Positions 32,661-42,882 of a stretch of 64,000 bases of DNA are shown piece by piece. This DNA is from Isoetes taiwanensis (taxonomy: Eukaryota > Streptophyta > Lycopodiopsida > Isoetales > Isoetaceae). The translations under genes were made by a program, and so were the position numbers. The stretch spans positions 558,001 through 622,000 of the forward strand of contig JAJEKV010000048.1 in the NCBI GenBank assembly GCA_021234155.1. The letters are read 5' to 3'. The notes under the pieces were generated by a model. That model saw only the letters and a list, made by a program, of their open reading frames with translations. It ran no database searches and was not told where the DNA came from. The first letter of the stretch is position 1. Each line of letters opens with the position of its first letter.

Positions 32661-34466
32661 GGAGTTGCAGCATTCGCCTCTTCATTCGTCACTGTTGGTG
32701 ATACAATTCCTGGGGATCAAGAAGCTGGATACCTCAAGTAAGTTATTTCTCGATTCTCATGCCTCGGAATTCATCTGTCATTTTTCTGCAATAAGTTGGA
32801 TGATTGATTTATACAGGGGACATGGAACACATGTAGTGGACGGACAACTCTTAGCAATATGCGGAGTAGTCGAGAGAGTAAATAAGTTGATCACTGTTCG
32901 ACCACTTCGTGCCAGGTTTCTTTTGCATTTTTTTTTTTTTCATTTTCAAGCCAAAGTAAATGTGCATGCGGTTATGCTCATATTACGTACCCATTTTTGC
33001 TACAACTTTCGGATATAATGCTTCTCACTTCTCCATTTTAGATATAATCTATTTGGGGATGTTGTTATTGGTCGCATAAGCCCGAGGAGGTATTGCTTGC
33101 GAAGTCTTATAAATGGAGAGATCGATGAACATTTAGTTGGCTTATTGTTTTGCCAAGTGTGGATAGTTAGTCGCGGTTCTTGGTAGAAAAGCCCACCGCT
33201 TGGTTGGAGCTAGACACCAAGATATTGTTGGGACGGTGTAGAGAGCTTCGAATCCTCGGGATTCTTCTATCAAAGGAACGCATGGTTCATCTTGATGTCA
33301 AGATGGTAGAAACAATCTTCATAGTAACCAAGTCAACAAATCATCCGGTGGCACCCACATTTTGGGTTAATGATTTTTCATTGTCACAATTTGTCACCAT
33401 TATGTTGTAGGTGGCAAGAATTGATCATAAAATGTACAAGGTCCACTCCCTACCTTTGAAAAAAAAATTATATATGCTAGGCACTCACGGTAATATAAAG
33501 AGCGTGAAAAGAAACACCAAATTCATCCATGTTGTTTAGAAGTTGTGCAAGACCGGACCACGCAAATGCGGGTTGGGCGAAAAGGTGGAAAGTGGACATT
33601 AATTCAAAGCATGATGCATAGGCTGATGTTGTCGGTATCAACTTGCGAGAGGCATTCAAGGTTGAGTTGATTTCTCATTTTGTCTTTTATATTGTCATAT
33701 CTCATGCGGATCTTTTATTATGCTCCTTATAGAGGCGTCTTGCTTTGTAGATGGCCCGAACATGTGGCTTCTTTATGAAGAAGATGATCTTATAAGTGTA
33801 AGGACTCCTTTGTTTGGTGATCATGTTTGTTCTTTTTTGAAAAATCACTAAGCTTTACGCATTTTGTGCGGTCGAGGTCTTGGCCGTACATCAAGAAGGG
33901 ACAGTTAATCTACACACTCGAAGCTTCAAATATGGAAAGGTTGCAATTTTTTCGTTTCGGTAATTTCGCTCTTGATCTATGGATTTTTTTCGGTGATATG
34001 CGGTGGAGAAGGGGCAAACTAGTCAAAGTTCCCGCATACTTGATTAAGCGCTTTGGTCGGCATTTTCATCGCTTAGATCAAGATCGCGGAGTTGGTGTTA
34101 TCTTCCGGCAATGGCTATGTATGGATTTCATGCCATCTTCAATCTGAGTGAATGATCGGATCTCCTTAGTAAGACCCACGAGGAGCATCGGGCAACAAAG
34201 TATGCCGATCATCCAATTATTGGCAAGGGTAATCTTCCTTTAGCTTTCGGGCCATGGTTCCTTTAGAACTAAGAGAAAAAATATGTAGACTTGCAAATTG
34301 CGTAAGGGTGCTTTCAGCAGATTGAGCTTTTAATTTATCCCGCATCCGTTATAAATATTTATGAAGCTAGCATTGAGTGGGGGATGGACATCAAAGACAT
34401 GCTTTCTCAGATTTCTACGTTAAGGTTGTAGAGTTGGAAGCTAGTCGTCGGAGTAAGAAGGGGTAG
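32631..34466 (+). CDS. RRP4: Exosome complex subunit RRP4 (EXOSC2-like), damaged copy
   Basis: RRP4 is a cap subunit of the RNA exosome and binds RNA through S1 and KH domains. Exon blocks: 32631 (or acceptor GTTGCAG, exon 32671)-32737 VTVGDTIPGDQEAGYL; 32817-32915 KGHGTHVVDG, GVVERVNKLITVRPLRAR; 33042-33089 YNLFGDVVIGRIS (S1); 33572-33660 AKRWKVDINSKHDA; 33733-33797 NMWLLYEEDDLIS; 33871-33939 VEVLAVHQEGTVNLHTRSFK; 34003-about 34130 GKLVKVPAYLIKR, GNGYVWIS (KH); about 34255-34466, C-terminal LREKICRLANCVRVLS to stop TAG at 34464. Order and phase fit the family. Small indels break at least five blocks. The acceptors before 33871 and 34003 read TGCG where CAG is expected. The N-terminus is short or in an unseen exon. 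It faces the TPK gene tail to tail, 538 bp apart. It may be a pseudogene or an intact gene with sequence errors. Confidence 0.85.
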
Positions 34467-35004
34467 TTTTTGGCTTTGATGTGGCCCTGAATGGTTAACT
34501 TGTTGGGTCCTACATAAAATCAGTAGCCACCAACCTGAAAGCTAAGCAATTTCTCCTATATTATATCCGAATTGTCTTTCGCCTATATTATATCCGAATT
34601 GTATTTATGTTAAAAATGGCGGTGCTATTATGCCTTTTATTTGCCACACCAAGCAATACTCAGGTAATTAAAAAAACCATTTAGACTTTTACCAATCAGC
34701 AACAAAGAAGGATCTATTCAAACGTGCATTGTCGGAGATAAAAGTGCAACCAGATTATGTTATAGATAAAGCGAAGGGTTTTAATTTTTTTAACTTGCAG
34801 CAACAGGAATAAGAATTATTAACATATACAACCGATGGCCCAATTTCGTTGGTATTTAGATTAGGTTAACGATTCAAAATTTTTGGATCGATTGGATCAC
34901 TGTGGAAAAATTAGATCAAAGGTGCATCTCACTTGTGAGGAAGTTGTTTGTTGTCGATGCCATGAAGTATACAGGTCAAACCCAATAAAGAGAGCCTTTA
35001 CATT

Positions 35005-37057
35005 TTAAAAACGTTTCAGTTCTGTTGTCCAAAGTAAGTCTGCATCAGAAGTTATTGTCACCCTCTGTGCATCCAAAATATTAGATGTACTAATAAGGGA
35101 TCCAAAAGACATGGCAGTTTTATCTGTCATAAAATGCAAACTAGTGAGCTCCAGCTATGTCTCATGCAGATAAACAGGAAATATCTTACTTAAATTCCAG
35201 CGGAGTCCTGTGGTTGTGGTGCTTGTTGAAGGAGCACCAATAGGTATAATGCCACAATGTGGACCTTCAAAAGCCGAATCTATAATTATCTCATGAACAT
35301 GGTGCCTGGGAAGCAGCCGAACCAAATTCTCATCATTGACAAGTACGATACGAAGATTGGGAAAACAGTGCAAAACGTTGAGGTTTGCCATTTCATGAGC
35401 AAGCCTTCCACCAAATGCTCCTAAAACAGTTACATTGAGCTGCACACACTTTCATGTTTTGGTATTAGACTATCATCCCAGATATAAGTTACTACCCACC
35501 TTTCTGAAGTTTTCCTCGACAAAGGAGACACATTTGTGCAGATCTGTAGTATCTTGATCATCTGACTTATCTACTACAATAGTGCCCTGCAATAAGTCTT
35601 AGGTGTTAGCTGCTGTGTCCACAGAATTTTATAGCTTGCAACCATTTAAATCAAATACTCGTTAGTAAGATAATAAGAATGAGGTTTATCCCCAGGAAAT
35701 CAAGACAAGGTGCAAATCATACTCCAGCTCAGATTATCATTAAGTACCTTAATACTTTTTGAAAACATTTAAGGCTGCAACGATGCAAAGCAAACTGATT
35801 ACAAACAGTTCACGTTTTTGCTTGTACAAGTCTGCTCTTCAGCCCAAAACGGAACTAGAACCATTGTTGGAATATTTTTAAGTTTCCATGGATCAACATA
35901 AGCAACCAATGCAGCAAACAATTACAAATGTGCAGCACTTCTAATGGAGGATGAATCTGGCCCCACAAGCTCAGCTCCATGATCAGTCTGGTAAATGCCA
36001 AGGATCAAACAAGCCTCATGTACATTGGCAAATGTTTACCTTATGACTTAAAAATAGCAAAAGCAAATGATGGATTGTTAGGATGCAACATCAGATAAAT
36101 AGCAACTTCATAATAATAAAAATAATCAACACTATATAACAAACCTTCCCTGGTGTGGAAAGGATGGTCCAATGGAAAAAAAATGACAGATGCACATTTC
36201 AGCAGTGTGAGTAATGGAGACAAATTTTAACAGTGAATCAATGATATTACAACAAAGAAATATTTTAGTCAACATAGAAAGATCATCATAATACCTTGAG
36301 AGCATAATAATTCTTGATATCCTTATCAATGGAATCCAAGTCTCCAACTATATAATCTGGAATATACCTACCCAAATAAAAATTGGGTTACTTCCCTTAA
36401 TCTAAGGCAATGCCTTCCTACCTATGGTATCTATTGTGTGGCAACAAAGAATCCTGCATCTTTGAAACGTTTGCCCCTTAAATATAATCTTATTTAGAGC
36501 ATTTGCAAGGTAAAGGTTTTCTGAAAACCGCTAGAGGGATTATTTCTTCTATGATATATAATCAATAAGCTATGTTCCATGATTGATCTTGCTAATACAG
36601 TTTCTTGGAATAGTTTTCTTAGCATCAATCAGAAATTTCATAGAATAAACAAATATGACATCAATAATAATAGACTTGCCTTTGGCGGACACCTTCTTCG
36701 TCCTCTGCTTTTAGCAGTGCAGGTACCTCGTTGAAAAGCCTGTTGGCTCCTCCATCAGCACAAACCCGGAGTCGGGCTGTATAGTTGCAGCAAGACATTA
36801 ATATCCCTAGTTTCTAAATCACAGATAAAACAAATCTTAACACTTTTCTCTATTATTATTACACTGACACATAATGCCAGTTGCAAAAATGAAAAATGAG
36901 AAGGAAAAGGTAGCAAGGACTCACCTATGTTCCAGAAATGCGGGGTAAGACGAACCAAGGGCTGGTTAAGCACAATTAATGCAAAGGGAGAAGGTGAAAC
37001 ACTGAGCGTAGAAGAATTTGGAGTGGTTGTGGGGAAAAAATCAGAGACGTGAAGCAT
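35005..37057 (-). CDS. TPK1: Thiamine pyrophosphokinase, complete six-exon gene
   Basis: Transfers pyrophosphate from ATP to thiamine to make thiamine diphosphate; the plant enzyme is cytosolic. Coding exons: 36925-37057, 36680-36776, 36295-36367, 35500-35586, 35190-35439 and 35005-35123, which sum to 759 nt or 252 residues plus TAA, close to other plant TPKs. Visible motifs: LRVCADGGANR at 47-57, PDYIVGDLDS at 80-89, DQDTTDLHKC at 111-120, LGAFGGR at 136-142 and the thiamine-side FGSLISTSN at 220-228. All junctions keep phase. Introns are GT-AG except intron 2, whose donor is GC (AAAG|GCAAGT). Oddity: GGRLAH (A144) where relatives have GGRFDH. An upstream in-frame ATG at 37124-37126 would add 23 residues; I chose 37057 because ALIVLNQPLVR then aligns at the usual distance. 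Confidence 0.95.
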
Positions 37058-37126
37058 TGTTGGGGTCGTTGTGATCTGATGGCCATATTTTCCCAACTTT
37101 AACAACTTCTGGATTTTGCTGTACAT

Positions 37127-39000
37127 TTTGCCAACTTGTTGCTTCCAAATCTCTTATAGAATAATTAGGCAACAGGGATCGGAATCTTATTTAAGTGTTT
37201 GCAAGTGGTACCTAAATGAAGGATTGCAATCATATGTATAGACGAAAGTAAAACTTCCATTTGGATGGTAGACTAGCATGGCATAGATCTAACAAACGGT
37301 TGCTAAAATAGCTCATGTTTCATGTTTCAGATGTAGATTGAGATAGAAAATCCACATCTAGATAGCTATTGTCAAACTGGCAATTTTATTATTCTTGGTG
37401 GCGAACAAATAGATGAGAAAATCTGTTAATCATGGTCCTGGAAACGAGTGAAACAACGTTAACAAACAATTTTACCATAAAAAATTTGATAAGAGACTAG
37501 GCACTTGATAATTTCACCATTAGTAGCTTGCAATTCTCTACGCTCCTCAATTACTATTGTAGGAAGAAGGAATACTGGTGAAAAAATTCCTATTCTTGAT
37601 ATTATTACCCTGTGTAGATAATATGTTATAGAATCAGTGCAGTAAGTGAGAATCAAAGCGCCAAACCATTTGTGAATAGTCTTCAGTTTTACCAAACCCA
37701 AAGTGCAATTACATAATTGAGTGTGTCGTCTCATAAGGTTTTTTCAAGAGAAAGCTGTTTTCAAACGACAATATAACTATTAACACTACTTATGCTTGTG
37801 TTTGACAAAAGTGAATATAGCTTTCTATTAGAGTCCGGTCTTTTGTGCTCCATTTTGGCAATTCTTCCATTTTCCTTTTTCTGGTGATTGCTGTATTCTT
37901 TGCCCTGGTGATATGCTACAACTACAACGGAACCCACTCATCTAGAATACCAAAGATGTTAGCTTCTTTTTCTAAGCTTTCATCAGGGTGTCGAAATTGC
38001 TAGCTTACATCACAAAAAATAATGTTCTCACTTGCTAATTCCAGCTGGACATGTTAGATTGTGGGGATCACAAATAGCAAAGTTCCCTCATTCTTTTCCT
38101 TTGAACATTGAGTTCTAAGCCATCACCTCCAGTAATCTGTTAATGATAAGAGCCTTCAAATGCCAATGATCATAAATATCAGTCCCTGATCACTTTGCAA
38201 ATCTGAGGTGCAACATCTGCTGGCCATGCTTGAGTTAATTAACTTTTAAGTAATCTTTCGAGGATCTCTAGAAAACCGTTGGTGGAAATAGCAAACACAA
38301 GCATAAAAGACACAATCAACTCACCAGAGCTCACGCCTGCATTTCCAAGCCTCGGCTCACCGTCCAAAAATTCCAAGAAGAAGTGGTGCTTTGCAGGAAT
38401 GCAACTGCCAAGAAATTGGCCCTAACAACAGCAACCAGCAGCATACCATTCTTTATAATCTGTTGAATTAGACATCATAATAATCTGAAGTAGAAAATGC
38501 ACGCTATCGTAACGATATATTACATGAGGCTTACTAGCGAATGGGTTACCGGAGATGCCGGGCAACCTGAAGCAAGAAGCCACCTTCCTAATCAGGATAA
38601 TCATGGAGTTGAGTAAAGATTTTAGGATCATGCCCTCCTAATCTTTACCCAACTCAATGATTAGTGTGTTAGATCCATACTACCATAAATATGTACATAA
38701 TTTATGGTCTTTATCATATGTATATCATATGTATATGGCGTTCACTTGGAGTTTCAAACGCAGCCGTCGATCGAGGGAATATTCCAGACATTCCCAACGA
38801 TCCACGGCCACCAAATTATATCCTTAAAAACAAATAGATTTGTCCAATGGTGCAAAAAAACATAAGTTCATAACCTTTTATTTATTCACATATGCATGTC
38901 GACCAAAAGGCCAACGTAACAGTGATTCACTATCCAACCCACGGTATTTCCAGAAACTGCAGTTACATGACATTACATTGCTTTACAGACTCTATTTACA
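37127..39000. other. TPK upstream region, no supported gene
   Basis: AT-rich DNA with no recognised coding motif. It should contain the TPK promoter and perhaps a 5' UTR exon. A GTGAGT donor-like site on the minus strand near 38325 follows GC-richer sequence (38320-38420), but nothing proves it is transcribed. Confidence 0.4.
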
Positions 39001-41420
39001 TCACTATCAGAACCAAACACATTTACATGACCTCACACCAGAACCAAAAAACATGGAAGGCTGCTCATGGTGCTCCTCTCTTAGCAAGATTCGGCCCACC
39101 AAGATCATGTCGCTTCGAACCCGACTCGGCTCTCGAAGTTCTTTAATCGGAGTGCTCTTGACAAGTTGAGGTGTGATCGCGGTATGCCTCGTTCAAAAAC
39201 CACATCTTGTGCTTCACTGCCGATCCACCACTTCCATGGCACTCTCTATTTCTTCCAAGACACTAGCAAAGCGCTATCCTCGTGTTACGTGCAATGAGAA
39301 CAAACATTCTGACAAATTCTGCGGCTTCTTTCAACAAGTGCACAAAGTCTACACTAGGGTCGCTTGTCACATGATTCTACAATTTGCTCCGCGGAATGGC
39401 TTCTTGAGAGTCGTCACTAATGACAACTACTTCCGCCATTCTCTCCAAGGCGGCATCGCGATTCTCACCGCAACAACACAAATTATGCATTAGTGAAATG
39501 CATCTCACTATTTCTAATAAGCAAATAAAAAGCACATTATGCAATGTCAAATTCGTCATCATGTATATCGGCGGGATGAATGCGCAAGCGGATGTGCGGG
39601 TTCTGTGGCGGTGGTTCCACACCGCCTTTCTCGCAATTCATCGGTCTATTTGCTCCCCTCTTCCATGCTCTCTTCACCAGTCCTCAAAACACCCGGCTGA
39701 TCCCATGGCCTCTTTCTCCTCTTGCCCACGCGCTCTATCGGAACCACCCACGGCCGCGAACCGAATAATGCCATTAGCACATCTTTTATGCCATAGCTAG
39801 TTCTGGAGGCGACATGATCCTCGGTACCGCGACTCTCTAATGATGCATAGGCGAATTACTTGGCAAGACCCAAGAGGAAGCTAATCTAAAGTTCCGTCTG
39901 CATAAGCATACACTTTATTGTATGCAACAATGAAACACCCCTAATTTTGCAAGCATGATCTGAAACGAAGTGAAGAGCCTTGTCCATGATGTTGCCACTA
40001 TGTAGAATCATGAGGTGCTTCACTTCTCAAAGAAATAAAGAGCATATAGCTCTTTACCCATACTATCCGCTTCATTTGCTCCCACGTTATGGACGTGTGC
40101 TCTAAAGTGTAATTTTCCTATATTTTTAGGCGGTAAGTCGCAATTCCCTCAAAGCGATTGTAACTTGCTCCCTCGCAGATGCCTTTACGAGAATCATTGC
40201 CCCGGTTTGGTACCGTTCCATCCTAGAAAGTTTTTAATTCTAACATTCCGGCTGGTGAGTTTTGCTATCGGACCGCATGGCGGCTGGATGTGCAAATGAT
40301 CGAGGGCCGATCCCTCTCCAAAGCAACAACACCGGCTTTACGGGTTTTCTTTCAAGAAGGTGACCATTCTATCGCAAGGCCAAGGGAACATCACATCCAC
40401 CTAATATATTATCGTCACGGATGTATCTAGAAGAGATGGTAAATCTATTGCCTCTTCACCGCCCCGGCCCTATATCCGCCCACATGCTCTTCCATAAAAA
40501 GACCGCGGTTAAGCTGCCTCTCCCTCTCCCTCTACATCTTCTTTAGACTTGCCTCTACTTGTCTTTATGGGAAGACAAGGGCCCTCCTCATCTCCATCCA
40601 TATCTCCCATGCTTTCGACTCACGCGGGGCGAAGGCAAGTTGACATCGCCCTTGCGGCACCACCCGCGGCCACCCCCGCCCTCTACCTCCACCTCGCCTT
40701 TGCCTCTGCGTACCTCTGCCCCTCTTCTTGCTCCTCCCCTTCCAACTGGAGCCACATTCTTCTCTGGGAAAATTGCTCTGCTCTATCCTCAAACACTACT
40801 CTGACCTCCGCGCACCCGGTACGCCTATTCCCATGATCAGCCATATGAATTCGGCGTCCTTCTTACTGACCTATCAATCACCACTTCCTTCCGGGTGGCC
40901 TCGGAGGCCTCTTTCCAACCAACCTCACGGAACCCATGCGGCTCTTAAGTGACTCTCCGGTGGCTTCCGCCCTGCAGTGGCGGAGCCTAGCATCGGACAA
41001 TGGAAAATTCCATTGCCTTGTATGTCTCTGCAACAATCACCGCGGCACCGCTATCTGGCGTGGAGTCTCGGCGACACCATTTCATACACTTTCACCTTCA
41101 ATCGGCTTCCTTTCTCAAGCGCATCATGCCACGACACCTAAAACACACAAAATCGCGGGGAAGAAGAGTCTTACGGCGCCTTCCATCTGTTCGCTCAAGC
41201 CACCGCAAAACGTCTGCACCAAAACCACGGCCTCCTCTGCGAGCCATCCGGCCCCCTCACATGAAGGCACATGGCCTCGCTTCAGCTGCCTCCCCAATCC
41301 TCCTGATCCACTTCTTGGCAGGGCAAATCGTCGCCTCGGTTCCTAGCCACCACATGCCCCGCCATAACAGAACCATTGGAGCCGAAAACAAACTAACCAC
41401 AAAAAACACCCATCTATAGA
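39001..41420 (-). other. Possible degraded host gene, not identified
   Basis: GC-richer than its surroundings. The minus strand near 39.1-39.5 kb gives protein-like pieces in changing frames (RDAALERMAEVVVISDD; VDFVHLLKEAAEFVRMFVLI; ASVLEEIESAMEVVD). Near 41.0-41.3 kb it gives RRGGRGFGADVLRWLE. Plus-strand open frames over the same DNA look like their complements. No intact frame and no family recognised. Confidence 0.25.
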
Positions 41421-42880
41421 AACTATCTCCTTAAGCCAATTAAGCTCCTCAACTTGCCCAAAATATACCATTTCAAATACAATACTATACAACAATCATA
41501 GTCCGCACCCTACCCAAAATACGGTTTCCAAATACGAAACGAATTGGGTGCACTTACTATGTTTGCCTTTTCTAATCGGTAGGGTCTTTTTGCCTCCGTT
41601 AATAAAAAAAAAAACACCCAAATGTTTAATATATTATGATTTGTTCCAATTTTGGCATGTTAGACTTGTCAAGGTCACGTTAAAAAAAAAAGTATTTCAT
41701 TCACATCGAGTATAACGAGTCTTGAGTCTTGGTGAGGCATAGCCTATACCTTCCCAATGTTAATGTTGTAAATTTTCAAGTATGTGTATAAGAAAGGATG
41801 TTTTAACATGCACATTTTTGACCAAGGTGGATGTACACTCAAATTATTATTTCTTTTGGTTTTCGTGGACGATAAAAACCCATTTAATTCAATTCAATTC
41901 TCTTTTTCGTTTGAAAGCATATGTAATTATACCCTTATGAATTATCAATTTATTTTCTCGGTCTTTCAACAACACATTATTAATCGACACTGTTATAGAA
42001 AGATCGACCACACGCAATCCCCCTTCTCTTTTTTAGCACTTTTGCACAAATGCGTGAGTTCAGCCTTTTTCCCACTGTGAGGCTATCCACTTGCAACCAG
42101 GTGGGTATGAAAACAAAAGGAGTATCTTCAATACAATTGTTTTCATTTCCCTCTACCACCTTTCAAGCTGGGGTTTCTCAATACTGGAATGGCGCCTTTG
42201 GCATACAGACCAAAAATGGTTTGTCTTGGGTGATTCGAGATAAGAAGATTTTGCCAGACTTTAATGTCTCAAAACCAATGCCAAGGTTTTGGCGCCATAA
42301 AGCAAAGAGCTATGAGATTATATGCACAAGCCGAATGCAAGTTTGCATGCTGCTAGTGCTCCATTGAGTGAAAAGAATGCTACTGATCAAGGAAAAAAAT
42401 GTCGTCGATCAATCACACCAGTTCAAGATGTGAGAATGCTATGATGTCCAGTCTAGGCTTTTTTCTAAGTAATGTAGCAGGGCTATGATTAGATACAAAT
42501 CATTTCATAGTTCTTTTGCTCCTACAATTATACAGCTTGTTTATTTTATATACCGATAAAATATCTAGGTTGAAGGACGATGGGCCAAGTAGTCTTATAG
42601 CTTAGCTGTCACTCCCTGCAATGCTATCAAAATTTGCTAACTATTGTATTGGTTGGGTGCAGGTAACCAGGACTACTTCTACTTGGAGTTTTGAAGGCAT
42701 TCTACTTGGAGTTTAAAAGGCATTTTATATGATTACCTAATTGACTTGTCCTATTGAACATAGTGGTATTGGAATACAAGTTTCATGGGACATAGAAAGA
42801 GTAACAAGCGTGTTTAGTATTATATCCCAAACTATTTGGATTATGTCTTACTAGGTCATATGTGGTATGTAGTAAACAAA
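41421..42880. other. No supported gene
   Basis: AT-rich. A plus-strand open stretch at 42050-42367 reads QYWNGAFGIQTKNGLSWVIR and might be an exon, but it has no clear splice context or homology that I can name. Confidence 0.35.
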
Positions 42881-42882
42881 TA

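Noticed and set aside
32146-32741. Several overlapping ORFs on both strands rich in Phe/Pro/Ser or Lys/Glu/Arg
   Set aside because: All are shadows of the homopyrimidine tract; only the last codons before 32737 belong to a real exon (RRP4).
33180-33410. ORF of 76 codons inside an RRP4 intron
   Set aside because: Protein-like in places but unrelated to RRP4 and without splice borders; probably intronic or an unidentified insertion.
40549-41419. Plus-strand Pro/Ser/His-rich ORFs (40549-40836, 40936-41346, 41000-41419)
   Set aside because: They overlap each other and appear to be complements of GC-rich minus-strand sequence; no domain, splice or start context supports them.
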